51,200 nt of DNA from an uncultured Clostridia bacterium. Its GTDB lineage: Bacteria; Bacillota; Clostridia; Christensenellales; Borkfalkiaceae. The stretch is taken from assembly GCA_947088135.1 (NCBI GenBank), contig CAMUFJ010000008.1, forward strand, positions 1 to 51,200, read 5' to 3'. Under the pieces are notes generated by a model. It saw only the letters and a list, made by a program, of their open reading frames with translations, was not told where the DNA came from and did no database searches. Of the stretch, positions 23,517 through 32,768 are shown one piece after another. The first letter of the stretch is position 1. Every line of letters begins with the position of its first letter. Position numbers and translations under genes: made by a program.

Positions 23517-25619
23517 TTGAACGCAAAAAAATCTCTGCTCGAACTCATACAATGCGGGAAGTTTGCCCTTCTCACCGACGAGCAGATCGCAAAAAAATTA
23601 CGCCTCGGAAAGCGCGAGCTCGGCGGACTTCGGGATATTCTGCATTCGCTCTGCCGTGAGGGAGAGTTGTTGCGCGATTCCCGTTACCGCTTCGGCACGG
23701 CAGAACAATTCGGAGCGATCCGCGGCGTCCTTTCGGGAAACGAACGCGGATTCGGATTTTTTATCCCCAACAACACCGCCCTTCCCGACCTATTTATCCC
23801 CCACCGCGCGCTCGGAGGCGCCTTGCACGGGGATACCGTGCTTGCGATTGCCGTAGGCGGAAGGCAGGGCGACGAAGGCGAAATACTCGCCGTTTTGGAG
23901 CGTGGAAAAAAGGAGCTTGTAGGTACGTTCCATACCGACAAACGAGGCGGATACCTTGTTCCCGACGAAAGAAAATTTTCGCAGGACGTCGTGATTCCCT
24001 CAAACAAAACGAAAGGTTGCACGAACGGCTCGAAAGCGGTTGCAAAACTGCTTACTTACCGCGAAAATTTCGTAACGGGTGAAATTATTGAAGTATTAGG
24101 CAAGAGCGGCGACTTTTTCACCGAAGAAACCGCCTTGATCCGCGCGCATTCTCTGCGTGAAGAATTTCCCGCCGAAGTGGTCGCCGAAGCCGAGCGGCAG
24201 GCGAAACGTTCCCCTTTGGATGAGCTTGCGGACAGACTCGATCTTCGGGACGAACTGATCGTCACCGTAGACGGCGAGGACACGCGGGACATCGACGACG
24301 CAATCTCCATCAAAAAGGAGGGCGACCGTTATTTGCTCGGCGTACACATTGCCGACGTTTCCCACTATGTAAAACGAGGAAGCGTGATCGAGGCAGAAGC
24401 GTTTAAACGCGGAACGAGCGTATATTTTCCCGATCGGGTACTGCCTATGCTCCCTACCGCCCTTTCCAACGACATTTGTTCGCTCAACGAGGGCGTACCC
24501 CGCCTTACCCTGTCCTGCCTGATGACAGTTGACAAAAACGGCAAAGTGCTGAATAAACGCATCCAACCGAGCGTGATCCGCTCCCGTCACCGCATGACCT
24601 ACAAGGAAATCACTGCGATCATGAACGGCGACACGGCAACTGTGCAAAAATATCCCGACCTTTCGGAGTTTGTTCGTTTCGCCGCCGAGCTCACTGAAAT
24701 TTTAAAAACTGCACGGGAAAAACGCGGCGGGATCGATCTCGACGTAAAGGAAGCGAAAATCCTGTACCGCGACGGAAAAATTACCATTCCAGACTATGAG
24801 CGCACCCTTTCGCACGAGATGATCGAGCAATTTATGGTGCTCGCCAACGAGAGCGTGGCAACGATCATGACAGAAAAAGGTATGCCCTTCGTGTACCGCA
24901 TCCACGAAAAACCGAGCGAAGAAAAAGCGCGGGATTTCAGTGAATTTTTACACGGAGCGGGTCTTAGCGCAAAATTCGACCCTGAAAACGTGACCCCCGC
25001 GGACTATCGCACGCTTTTGCACGCGGTCGAGGGATCTTCGCTCTATCCGCTTGTCAATCGCGTCATGTTGCGTTCCATGATGAAGGCAATCTATTCTCCC
25101 GAGAACGTCGGACACTTCGGTCTCGCCTCAGATTGCTACTGTCACTTTACTTCCCCTATTCGCCGCTATCCCGATTTATGCATTCATCGCATTATTAAGG
25201 AATGTCTTATAAACGCCGAACAAACAAAAGAAAAGTATAAAACGGCGGTTGCAAGCGCAGCGGCACAGTCCTCCGCTTGCGAGCGAAACGCCGTAGAAGC
25301 GGAGCGGGACGTGGACGCGCTCTACACCGTCGCCTATATGCAGGACAAGCTTGGTGAAGAGTACGACGCCGTTATTTCGGGCGTGACCTCCTTCGGGGTG
25401 TTCGCTGAACTGAAAAACACCGTCGAGGGGCTGATCCCTTTGGAAACCCTTCCCGACGACAATTACGAATTTTTGGAAAACCGCTATGTCCTTCGCGGAA
25501 TGCGCAACTCCTTCCACTTGGGAGAAGAGATCCGCATTCGCGTGGCGGGCGTGGATTGGGGACTGAGGCGCGTACAGTTCGCTTTCCTCAACAAGCTTGC
25601 TCGGGGAGGAAAACCATGA
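23517..25619 (+). CDS. rnr: Ribonuclease R
   Basis: 3'-5' exoribonuclease that degrades structured RNA and acts with SmpB in trans-translation quality control. The 700 residues comprise an N-terminal winged helix (LLTDEQIAKKLRLGKREL), cold-shock domains, the RNB catalytic core with VDGEDTRDIDDAIS (four Asp), the HFTSPIRRYPDL motif and a C-terminal S1 domain (YDAVISGVTSFGVFAELKNTVEGLIP). TTG 23517 is chosen since AAGGAG lies 10 nt upstream; the longer frame has no ribosome site. Its stop overlaps the smpB ATG. Confidence 0.95.
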   Translation: MNAKKSLLELIQCGKFALLTDEQIAKKLRLGKRELGGLRDILHSLCREGELLRDSRYRFGTAEQFGAIRGVLSGNERGFGFFIPNNTALPDLFIPHRALGGALHGDTVLAIAVGGRQGDEGEILAVLERGKKELVGTFHTDKRGGYLVPDERKFSQDVVIPSNKTKGCTNGSKAVAKLLTYRENFVTGEIIEVLGKSGDFFTEETALIRAHSLREEFPAEVVAEAERQAKRSPLDELADRLDLRDELIVTVDGEDTRDIDDAISIKKEGDRYLLGVHIADVSHYVKRGSVIEAEAFKRGTSVYFPDRVLPMLPTALSNDICSLNEGVPRLTLSCLMTVDKNGKVLNKRIQPSVIRSRHRMTYKEITAIMNGDTATVQKYPDLSEFVRFAAELTEILKTAREKRGGIDLDVKEAKILYRDGKITIPDYERTLSHEMIEQFMVLANESVATIMTEKGMPFVYRIHEKPSEEKARDFSEFLHGAGLSAKFDPENVTPADYRTLLHAVEGSSLYPLVNRVMLRSMMKAIYSPENVGHFGLASDCYCHFTSPIRRYPDLCIHRIIKECLINAEQTKEKYKTAVASAAAQSSACERNAVEAERDVDALYTVAYMQDKLGEEYDAVISGVTSFGVFAELKNTVEGLIPLETLPDDNYEFLENRYVLRGMRNSFHLGEEIRIRVAGVDWGLRRVQFAFLNKLARGGKP

Positions 25620-26068
25620 AGCTCATCGCAGTGAACAAATCCGCCTCTTTCGAGTATTTTATCGAGGAAAAATACGAGGCGGGCGTCGTGCTCGAAGGAA
25701 GCGAGGTAAAGTCGCTTCGGGCGGGGAAAGCATCGCTCGGGGAGAGCTTTTGCGAGATCCGCGGCGGAGAGGTCTTCCTCAAAAATATGCATATCGCGAT
25801 TTACGACAAGAGCGGTGCGTTCAGCACCCGCGATTCCCGCAAGGATCGGAAATTGCTCTTGCACAAAATGGAAATTTCGAAGATCGTTGGACGGGTCAAT
25901 GAAAAAGGCTATACCCTCGTCCCTTTGAAAATTTACTTCAAGGACGCGCTTGTGAAGGTCGAGGTTGCGCTGTGCAAGGGAAAACACACCTACGATAAAA
26001 AGCGCACGCTCATGGAACGGGACGCAAAACGCGCCGTAGACCGCGAAGTGAAAGAATTATTCCGCTAA
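25616..26068 (+). CDS. smpB: SsrA-binding protein SmpB
   Basis: Delivers tmRNA to stalled ribosomes. The 150 residues show the barrel core ASFEYFIEEKYEAGVVLEGSEVKSLRAGK, the highly typical RDSRKDRKLLLHKMEI block and the basic C-terminal tail GKHTYDKKRTLMERDAKRAVDRE that mimics the mRNA/codon path. ATG 25616 overlaps the rnr stop (ATGA). The ssrA RNA itself was not found in this window. Confidence 0.97.
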   Translation: MKLIAVNKSASFEYFIEEKYEAGVVLEGSEVKSLRAGKASLGESFCEIRGGEVFLKNMHIAIYDKSGAFSTRDSRKDRKLLLHKMEISKIVGRVNEKGYTLVPLKIYFKDALVKVEVALCKGKHTYDKKRTLMERDAKRAVDREVKELFR

Positions 26069-26092
26069 AAAATCACACATATAGAGGTATCT

Positions 26093-27364
26093 ATGAAAAA
26101 CTACAAGCAAGAAACGCTCTGCGTACAGGCGGGCTACCGCCCCAAAACGGGTGAGAGCCGTATTCCGCAGATTTGTCAAAGCACCACCTTTTTTTACGGC
26201 GACACGCAAAACATGGCGGATCTGTTCGACCTGAAAGCCGAAGGATTTTTCTATTCGCGCCTTGCCAACCCCACCGTGGAAGCGCTTGAAAAGAAGATCG
26301 CCGCGCTCGAAGGCGGCGTATACGGTATCGGTTGCGCTTCGGGAATGTCCGCGATTCTGCTCACCGTGATGACCCTTTGCGAAGCGGGCGACAACGTGGT
26401 ATGCGCAAGCGAGATTTACGGCGGTACATACAACCTTTTCTCGGTTACACTGCCCAAATTCGGCGTGGAATGCCGTTTCTTCGACGCGAACGATCCCGCC
26501 GAAAAAATCGAAGCGCTGATCGACGAAAAGACGAAAATGATCTTTGCGGAAACGATCGCAAACCCCGCGATCGTCGTATTGGACTTTGACAAGCTCGCTA
26601 AAATCTGCAAGAAGCACGGCGTCGTGTTTGCGGTAGACAATACTTTGGCAACCCCCGTTCTCTGCCGTCCCGTCGACTACGGCACGGATATCGTCATTCA
26701 CTCTACGACAAAATATATGGACGGACACGCGGCTGCGCTCGGCGGCATGATTGTGGACGGCGGAACCTTTAAATTTAAAGGTAACAAACGTTATCCCGCT
26801 TTCAACACACCCGACGAGAGCTATCATGGGCTTGTCTACGGCGAACTGCCCGTAGCCTTCGGCACGAAGTGCCGCGCTCAGATGATGCGCGACACGGGCG
26901 CGATCATGAGTCCCCAAAACGCGTTTATCACCTATCTCGGAAGCGACACGCTTGCTCTGCGCATGGAACGCACGAGCAAGAATGCGGAAGAAGTCGCCCT
27001 ATTCCTTTCAAAGCATCCTAAGATAGAATGGGTGCGCCACCCCTCTCTGCCCGACAACCCCTACCGTGCGCTCGCACAAAAATATTTGCACGGCGGTGCG
27101 GGCGGCATGATGAGCTTCGGCGTTCGCGGTACGGCGAAGGAATGTGCGCGCTTCATGGAAAAATTAGAACTAATCACGCAGGAAACGCACGTTGCGGACG
27201 TGAGGAGCTGTGTTTTACATCCCGCTTCCACCACGCACCGTCAGCTTTCCGAAGACCAGCTCCGCGACGCGGGAATTTCTGCAAATCTTGTTCGGCTCTC
27301 GGTTGGGATTGAAAACGTTAAGGATATTATAGCGGATTTAGAGCAGGCGCTCGCAGTCGTTTAA
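26093..27364 (+). CDS. metY: O-acetylhomoserine sulfhydrylase (Cys/Met metabolism PLP enzyme)
   Basis: PLP-dependent enzyme making homocysteine from O-acetylhomoserine and sulfide. The 423 residues contain YSRLANPTVEALEKKIAALEGG, the PLP-stacking region CASGMSAILLTV, FAVDNTLATPVLCRP and the Schiff-base lysine in IHSTTKYMDGH. The C-terminal SVGIENVKDIIADLEQAL is typical of the family. Assignment as MetY, not cystathionine gamma-synthase, rests on length and on the adjacent acetyl-type MetA. The ribosome site is AGAGGT. metA follows after 9 nt. Confidence 0.88.
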   Translation: MKNYKQETLCVQAGYRPKTGESRIPQICQSTTFFYGDTQNMADLFDLKAEGFFYSRLANPTVEALEKKIAALEGGVYGIGCASGMSAILLTVMTLCEAGDNVVCASEIYGGTYNLFSVTLPKFGVECRFFDANDPAEKIEALIDEKTKMIFAETIANPAIVVLDFDKLAKICKKHGVVFAVDNTLATPVLCRPVDYGTDIVIHSTTKYMDGHAAALGGMIVDGGTFKFKGNKRYPAFNTPDESYHGLVYGELPVAFGTKCRAQMMRDTGAIMSPQNAFITYLGSDTLALRMERTSKNAEEVALFLSKHPKIEWVRHPSLPDNPYRALAQKYLHGGAGGMMSFGVRGTAKECARFMEKLELITQETHVADVRSCVLHPASTTHRQLSEDQLRDAGISANLVRLSVGIENVKDIIADLEQALAVV

Positions 27365-27373
27365 GAGGTTTAT

Positions 27374-28273
27374 ATGCCTATCGTCATCGACAAAAACATT
27401 CCCGCATATTCCATTCTCGGAAGCGAACACATCTTTGTAATGGATAAAGAGCGAGCGGGCACGCAGGATATCCGCCCTATCGAAATTGCTATACTCAATT
27501 TAATGCCCACCAAAAAGGAAACGGAAACCCAGCTCATGCGGCTATTATCCAACTCCCCTTTGCAGGTGAACGTAACGCTGATCCACACGGAAAGCTACCG
27601 CTCTAAAAATACCGAAGCAGAATATCTCGACCGCTTTTACAAGCCGTTCGAGACCGTAAAGGACAAACATTTCGACGGCATGATCGTGACGGGCGCACCC
27701 GTGGAGGAACTGGATTTTGAACAGGTCGCCTATTGGAACGAGCTGACAAAAATGTTTGAGTTCACCAAAACCAACGTGACCTCCGCCATATTTATTTGTT
27801 GGGGAGCAATGGCGGCGCTCAATTACTTTTATTCCGTGCCGAAATATGCGCTGAAAAACAAGCTGTTCGGCGTGTTTGCACACCGAAAATCCGAGGAGCA
27901 AAACCCGCTCATGCGGGGCATTTCCGACGAGTTCCATATGTGCCATTCCCGCCACTCCACCGTGCGGGAAAGCGACGTTAAAAAACACAAGGAGCTTAAA
28001 GTTTTGGCTTCCTCCCGCCGTGCGGGCGTTTCCGTCGTGAGCGATCGGGATTATCGGCAGGTGTTCGTGCTCGGACATATGGAATACGATCGGGACACCT
28101 TAAAAAAGGAATACGAACGCGATTTAAACAAGGGCTTGCCCGTTCCCCGACCGCACCGCTATTTTGCAGATAAATCGGGCGAGAAAATCGATATGAATTG
28201 GTCGTCTACCGCGAATCTATTCTATAACAATTGGCTCAACTTCGTCTATCAAACGACGCCCTACCGCTTCTAA
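27374..28273 (+). CDS. metA: Homoserine O-acetyltransferase (MetA family)
   Basis: Activates homoserine for methionine synthesis. The 299 residues follow the MetA/HTS family: MPTKKETETQLMRLLSNSPLQV, TGAPVEELDFEQVAYW, catalytic Cys142 in AIFICWGAMAALNYFY and His in LGHMEYDRDTL. Residue 111 is Glu (TGAPVE), which in studied family members marks acetyl-CoA use, whereas Gly marks succinyl-CoA. That agrees with the neighbouring MetY. No SAM riboswitch is visible upstream of the pair. Confidence 0.93.
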   Translation: MPIVIDKNIPAYSILGSEHIFVMDKERAGTQDIRPIEIAILNLMPTKKETETQLMRLLSNSPLQVNVTLIHTESYRSKNTEAEYLDRFYKPFETVKDKHFDGMIVTGAPVEELDFEQVAYWNELTKMFEFTKTNVTSAIFICWGAMAALNYFYSVPKYALKNKLFGVFAHRKSEEQNPLMRGISDEFHMCHSRHSTVRESDVKKHKELKVLASSRRAGVSVVSDRDYRQVFVLGHMEYDRDTLKKEYERDLNKGLPVPRPHRYFADKSGEKIDMNWSSTANLFYNNWLNFVYQTTPYRF

Positions 28274-28286
28274 ACATCTCTGATAC

Positions 28287-28321
28287 GAAAAACACCGCTT
28301 GGGTTCCCAAGCGGTGTTTTG
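28287..28321. terminator. Bidirectional terminator after metA
   Basis: AAAACACCGCTTGGG-TTC-style loop-CCAAGCGGTGTTTT forms a stem of about 14 bp flanked by A and T runs, between convergent metA and the coiled-coil gene. Confidence 0.9.
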
Positions 28322-28341
28322 ATTGTAATCAATAAAGTCGA

Positions 28342-28566
28342 TCAAAGCTTATCCAACTCTTCGTTGAGCTTACGCAGATTTGCGCGTTCCAACTCGATAA
28401 GCGAGGTATAGACGCGGAAATATTCCGCATCGGATTCGTTCGGCGTATCCTTGTTGATGTAAGATTCCAAAATCGAGGATTGGGAACGCATACGTTTTTT
28501 CTCCAACGCCTCGATCTCTTTTTCGCTTTGGGCAATCGCTTTTTTCAAATCTCTCTTCTTGGACAT
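28342..28566 (-). CDS. Small coiled-coil protein of unknown function
   Basis: A 74-residue, highly charged protein, predicted almost wholly helical: MSKKRDLKKAIAQSEKEIEA, a break at INKDTPNES, then YFRVYTSLIELERANLRKLNEELDKL. No catalytic motif, signal peptide or membrane segment is seen, and I do not recognise the family. It has a ribosome site (GGGAGAGG, 11 nt from ATG) and its own promoter (TTGCAA-17-TATAAT at 28617-28645). Both features and the terminator on its other side support a real gene. Confidence 0.75.
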   Translation of the reverse strand: MSKKRDLKKAIAQSEKEIEALEKKRMRSQSSILESYINKDTPNESDAEYFRVYTSLIELERANLRKLNEELDKL

Positions 28567-28616
28567 ATCAGCTTTTACCTCTCCCTTGTTCTTTTGAAAA
28601 ATTTTATAACAGCGAT

Positions 28617-28645
28617 ATTATATCATATGTACTGTATTTTTGCAA
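28617..28645 (-). promoter_or_regulatory. Promoter of the small coiled-coil gene
   Basis: Minus strand: TTGCAA (28640-28645), 17-nt spacer and TATAAT (28617-28622), about 50 nt before ATG 28566. Confidence 0.75.
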
Positions 28646-28720
28646 GTATTTTTAAAAATTTTACGAAAATTTTGTTTCGGTTGCTTTTTGATAATGGTTG
28701 TTGTGGGCTCGCTCAGTACG

Positions 28721-28754
28721 AAAGAACGGAAGGGCGAAAGCCCTTCCGTTCTTT
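28721..28754 (-). terminator. Terminator after the tRNA pair
   Basis: A perfect 15-bp stem AAAGAACGGAAGGGC/GCCCTTCCGTTCTTT with a 4-nt loop directly follows the tRNA-Leu CCA end. Confidence 0.8.
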
Positions 28755-28836
28755 GGTGCGGACGACAAGATTTGAACTTGCACGGTTGCCCATTGGATTC
28801 TAAGTCCAACGCGTCTGCCGGTTCCGCCACGTCCGC
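28754..28836 (-). tRNA. tRNA-Leu (anticodon UAG)
   Basis: The minus strand folds as an 83-nt tRNA including an encoded CCA. The acceptor stem is GCGGACG/CGTCCGC, the anticodon stem-loop TTGGA-CTTAGAA-TCCAA places UAG at 34-36 (reads CUA), and the TGGGCAACCG insert forms the long variable arm typical of tRNA-Leu. The T-arm contains GTTCAAATC. Confidence 0.93.
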
Positions 28837-28908
28837 TTAACGGCAAACCGTTCTTTTCAAAAAAGAAAACCCCACACATCGGCGCTCGGCACAATACACA
28901 GGGTCTCA

Positions 28909-28985
<77 letters not shown>

Positions 28986-29000
28986 ATGGAAAACGCTATT

Positions 29001-29029
29001 ATCATACCCGAAATTGCAGGGTTTGTCAA
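29001..29029 (-). promoter_or_regulatory. Promoter of the tRNA-Val/tRNA-Leu pair
   Basis: Minus strand: TTGACA (29024-29029), 17-nt spacer and TATGAT (29001-29006), 15 nt before the mature tRNA-Val 5' end. Confidence 0.8.
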
Positions 29030-29052
29030 GCGTTTCCGTACGGTATCCGTCT

Positions 29053-29079
29053 AAAAAATGATATTTTCGTGAAAATATC
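29053..29079 (-). terminator. Terminator after the ABC exporter pair
   Basis: GATATTTTC and GAAAATATC form a 9-bp AT-rich stem (29060-29079), followed on the minus strand by a T6 run. Confidence 0.7.
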
Positions 29080-29085
29080 TTTAAA

Positions 29086-30879
29086 TCAGCCCTGCGTCGC
29101 ATGCATCATCGCTGCATAGTGTCCGCCGAGCGCTAAAAGCTCGCTATGCGTACCGCGTTCGACGATCTCACCGTTTTGCAAAAACAATATGATATCTGCG
29201 CCCCGTATGGTAGATAGCCGATGCGCGATCACGAAACTCGTGCGCCCCGAAAGTAATGCTTTTAAGCTCTTTTGCACTTCGAGCTCCGTTTGCGTGTCAA
29301 TATGGCTGGTCGCCTCGTCAAGCACGACGATCTTGGGATCGGCAAGAATGAGCCGAGCAAAGCTCAACAACTGCCGTTCCCCGCCCGATAAATTATATTT
29401 TTCGGAAATCTCCGTGTTATAGCCCTCGGGCAAACGGGAAATAAACCCGTGCGCGCACGCCGCTTTCGCCGCTTCAACACACTCCTCCTCCGTTGCTTCC
29501 GGACGGGCGAATCGGATATTTTCGAGCACCGTACCGCTGAACAAGTAGGTATCCTGCATCATGACCCCTACGCTTCTTCGAAGCGACTGCATGGTGTATT
29601 CGCGAACGTCCGTTCCGTCTATTTTAACGGTACCCGACTGAATGTCGTAAAAACGGCTCAAAAGATTAACGATCGTCGTTTTGCCCGAACCCGTTGCGCC
29701 GACAATCGCCACCGTTTTGCCCGCTGGTACGTCAAGCGTAAAACTTTTTAAAACGGGAATATCTTGCACGTAGGAAAAGTTTACGTTTTCGAACTGCACG
29801 TTCCCGACGCAATCGGCAAGCTCCGCCGCCCCTTCCGCATCCTTTACGTCTACGGGAGTTTCGATGGTATCGTAGATCCGTTCGATGTTCGTAGTAAGCG
29901 TGAATACGGATGTCATGTCACTGCACAAGTTGCTGAGGTTGTTTGTGACCTCGCCCAACACGGAGGCGATCGCGATGACCGTACCGAGCGCAAGCGTGCC
30001 CCAGCCGAGGCTGAGAATCAGTAAAGCCGCTCCGTAGACGAAGAGCACCATAACGGAGTTGGTAAAACCGTGCGCAAGCGGGAAAAACGCTTCTCTCACC
30101 CTTGTGGTATGCATGAATGCATTGCGATATTCGTCGAAAAGGGTTTCCGCGGCCTCGCCGTTGATCTTACCGCGGTTATAGGCGCGCACGACCTCCGCAC
30201 CGTTGATGTTTTCCGCAACGAACGCCGTATAATTTGCATTTTTATTGTGGTCGCGCCCTGCGCGGTGATGAATGATCTTACTGAGCACCGCCATAACTAA
30301 GATAAACGGCACAAAGAGAAGCAACACCGCCCCGCCGATGCGCCAATCCAAAACGATCATCCATACCATGCCGACAAGCACGACGCCGAGAGAATACAAA
30401 AGCGAATAGAAGAGATTGCTGAACAGCTCCGATACCTCGTCTACGTAGTTGGTAACGCGCACCAAAATTTTACCCGTGGAATGCGTATCGTAATAATGAA
30501 AGGACAGCACCGTGAGATGGTTGAACAGTTCTTCCCGCATTTCTTTACAAAATCGGTAGGCAAAAGTACCCGGTACCAACAATTCGAAGTAGTAGCCAAT
30601 CGTAAGCCCCACCCAAACGAGCGCAAGCCCGCCGAGGCATAGCCCTGCGAGCAAAAGATAATTGTCCGCGAGCACGCCGTCCGTCGGGAATACCGTCGCC
30701 ACGATCACGGAATAAAGCACGCTGGGCACGAGGGAAAGCGCGCTCGTAAAAATTTCGAGCGCAACGCTCCCCCAAAACATTTTCTTATTCCTGCCCGCGC
30801 CTTTTATAAGGCGTACGAACATTTTTAAATTGAACGTTTCGTTGATGTATTCGTCCTGATAATAGAGGTTATTCTTCAT
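29086..30879 (-). CDS. ABC exporter half-transporter, canonical ATPase site
   Basis: One half of a type IV (ABCB-like) exporter, 597 residues: a six-helix membrane domain (residues about 1-330) and an ATPase with Walker A GATGSGKTTIVNLLSRFYD, signature LSGGERQLLSFARLIL and Walker B VVLDEATSHID with the catalytic Glu present. ATG 30879 follows GAGGTGA and overlaps the partner by 11 nt, so the two are co-translated. The pair resembles BmrCD/EfrCD/LmrCD drug exporters; the substrate is unknown. Confidence 0.93.
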   Translation of the reverse strand: MKNNLYYQDEYINETFNLKMFVRLIKGAGRNKKMFWGSVALEIFTSALSLVPSVLYSVIVATVFPTDGVLADNYLLLAGLCLGGLALVWVGLTIGYYFELLVPGTFAYRFCKEMREELFNHLTVLSFHYYDTHSTGKILVRVTNYVDEVSELFSNLFYSLLYSLGVVLVGMVWMIVLDWRIGGAVLLLFVPFILVMAVLSKIIHHRAGRDHNKNANYTAFVAENINGAEVVRAYNRGKINGEAAETLFDEYRNAFMHTTRVREAFFPLAHGFTNSVMVLFVYGAALLILSLGWGTLALGTVIAIASVLGEVTNNLSNLCSDMTSVFTLTTNIERIYDTIETPVDVKDAEGAAELADCVGNVQFENVNFSYVQDIPVLKSFTLDVPAGKTVAIVGATGSGKTTIVNLLSRFYDIQSGTVKIDGTDVREYTMQSLRRSVGVMMQDTYLFSGTVLENIRFARPEATEEECVEAAKAACAHGFISRLPEGYNTEISEKYNLSGGERQLLSFARLILADPKIVVLDEATSHIDTQTELEVQKSLKALLSGRTSFVIAHRLSTIRGADIILFLQNGEIVERGTHSELLALGGHYAAMMHATQG

Positions 30880-32671
30880 ACGTCACCTCGTTGATTTGGC
30901 GGTTATAAATTTCCGCGAAATTGCCGTTTATCGCCATGAGCTCCTCAAAACTCCCCCGCTCTATAATTTCCCCCCTGTCGAGGAAGAGGATCTCGTCGCA
31001 GTTTTTAAGCGCGGTGGCACGGTGCGTGACAAGGATCAGCGTCTTGTTCCCGCATTCGCCTTCTATGTTTTTAAACACTCTGTGCTCGGTATCCAAATCA
31101 AGCGCGGAGGTCACGTCGTCAAACACGAGAATGCTCGCGTTCTTCAAGAGGGCGCGGGCAATGGAGATACGTTGTTTTTGCCCGCCCGAGAGTCCGAAGC
31201 CCTTTTCGCCTACCGTCGTTTGGTATCCTTCGGGGAAACGGCGGGCAAACTCGTCCACTTCTGCAAGCTTTCCGCAACGCATGATGGTTTCTTCGTCGAT
31301 AAAAGGATCGTACAGCGCGATATTCGCAGAAATCGTGTTCGAGAACAGGAAAACGTTCTGCATCGCATAGGAATAGGCGCGCAGGAGCTCGTTTCTGTCG
31401 TAATCGTGAATGGGCTTTCCGTCGATGAGGATCTCACCCTCGTCCGCCTCCGCAAACCCTTGAATGAGCTTGCAAAGCAGAGTCTTACCGCTCCCCGTTC
31501 TGCCCATGATGCCGAGCTTTTTGCCGTACGGCAGGGACAAATCTACGTTTTTAAGCGCGTACTCGTCCCCGCTTTTTACGCCTACCCCTTTCAGCTCCAA
31601 CGCGGGCGTATCGGAGGGCACGTCGCTTCCGTAACGCTCCGCCGCCTCGTCCTTTGCCTGTAAAAAGCCGAAAAACCGCTTTCCGCTGACAAGATTGCGT
31701 TGGGACGCGTTGATGTTGAAGAGAAAACTCATGATCTGCCAAAGCATCGTCCCGACGTAGCCGATCATCGCAGTGAATTCTCCTGCCGTAATCTCGCCCC
31801 GCAAACCGAAGAAGATGCCGAGCGCCACTTCCCCCGTGATGACAACGGATCGGATGCACTGCGTGATTAGGTTACGGTGCGCAAATATATGTAATCCGCG
31901 GATATTCGTGTCGTACCGTCGCACGTTGTCGCGTTCGAAGAGCTGTCTGCGCCCCTCTTCTCGGGCAAAGGAAGCCACCGTCCGCACACCGTAAACGCTT
32001 TCCTGCACCGTAGTGGAAAGCTGTGAAGAGTCCTTCCACGTCTGATCGTAATACTCCCCTACCTTTTTCCGAAAGCACGCAACGACGACAGCGCTGCCGA
32101 GCCCCCCGACAAGAGGCAAAATTATGAGATATGGATTGATCCTGCACAAAAATACGACGCTTACGGCAACGTAAAGCAGGTTGTCGAGCAAAAACTGTGC
32201 TTGATGGATATACATATCGCTGATGCGCGCGGGGTCGGAAGTCGTGATCAGTACCAAGTCGCCCGAGGTAAAGCTGTTAAGCAAGGGCGTACTCGCCGAA
32301 TTGACCTTATCGAGCGCAATTTTACGCATTGTTTTCTGGCTTTTTAAAGCGTAATTGTGCGCCAAATTCCATTTGAGATAGAAGCAAACGAAGAACAGCA
32401 ACGAAAAGACGAGCAGAGTTGCCGCAAGCACCCAAAAGATGCGTGCATAATCGTCCGCAGGGATATCTTCGATCAAAAACAGAAAAATGCTCGCCGTCTG
32501 CTTCGGTTCTGCACCCAACAAGGGATTGATGACTCTATCCACCAAAAGGGCGACGACCTGCGGAGTTACAAGCAGAATTACGATACGCAAAAGCCCGAAC
32601 AGCATGGATAGCAAGATAACGGGCATATATTTCCGAAAATACGGAAATGAGTTTTTAAAAAAGTATTTCAT
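30869..32671 (-). CDS. ABC exporter half-transporter, degenerate ATPase site
   Basis: The other half, 600 residues, with an extended loop after the first helix (NPLLGAEPKQTASIFLFLIEDI). Walker A is GRTGSGKTLLCKL, the signature is LSGGQKQRISIARALL, and Walker B reads ILVFDDVTSALD, with Asp where the catalytic Glu should be. Such a degenerate site is the hallmark of heterodimeric exporters, where this half acts in regulation and its partner hydrolyses ATP. It is translated first. ATG 32671 has AAGG upstream. Confidence 0.93.
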   Translation of the reverse strand: MKYFFKNSFPYFRKYMPVILLSMLFGLLRIVILLVTPQVVALLVDRVINPLLGAEPKQTASIFLFLIEDIPADDYARIFWVLAATLLVFSLLFFVCFYLKWNLAHNYALKSQKTMRKIALDKVNSASTPLLNSFTSGDLVLITTSDPARISDMYIHQAQFLLDNLLYVAVSVVFLCRINPYLIILPLVGGLGSAVVVACFRKKVGEYYDQTWKDSSQLSTTVQESVYGVRTVASFAREEGRRQLFERDNVRRYDTNIRGLHIFAHRNLITQCIRSVVITGEVALGIFFGLRGEITAGEFTAMIGYVGTMLWQIMSFLFNINASQRNLVSGKRFFGFLQAKDEAAERYGSDVPSDTPALELKGVGVKSGDEYALKNVDLSLPYGKKLGIMGRTGSGKTLLCKLIQGFAEADEGEILIDGKPIHDYDRNELLRAYSYAMQNVFLFSNTISANIALYDPFIDEETIMRCGKLAEVDEFARRFPEGYQTTVGEKGFGLSGGQKQRISIARALLKNASILVFDDVTSALDLDTEHRVFKNIEGECGNKTLILVTHRATALKNCDEILFLDRGEIIERGSFEELMAINGNFAEIYNRQINEVTYEE

Positions 32672-32732
32672 TGTTCATTTGCCTTCAAGAATGTAATAGA
32701 ACGAACACCGGCGCGGAAAGTTTCCGCCGTGC

Positions 32733-32763
32733 AAAAAACCTCCCCCGCAACGTCGGGGAGGAA
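32733..32763 (-). terminator. Terminator after asnS
   Basis: CCTCCCCG...CGGGGGAGG followed by T6 on the minus strand; it separates asnS from the ABC exporter pair. Confidence 0.88.
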
Positions 32764-32768
32764 GTATA

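Noticed and set aside
26069..26092. Search for ssrA (tmRNA) next to smpB
   Set aside because: The gap after smpB is only 24 nt and no tmRNA ends or tag sequence were seen.
26057..26917. 286-residue minus-strand open frame
   Set aside because: Antisense to metY; composition is that of a shadow frame.
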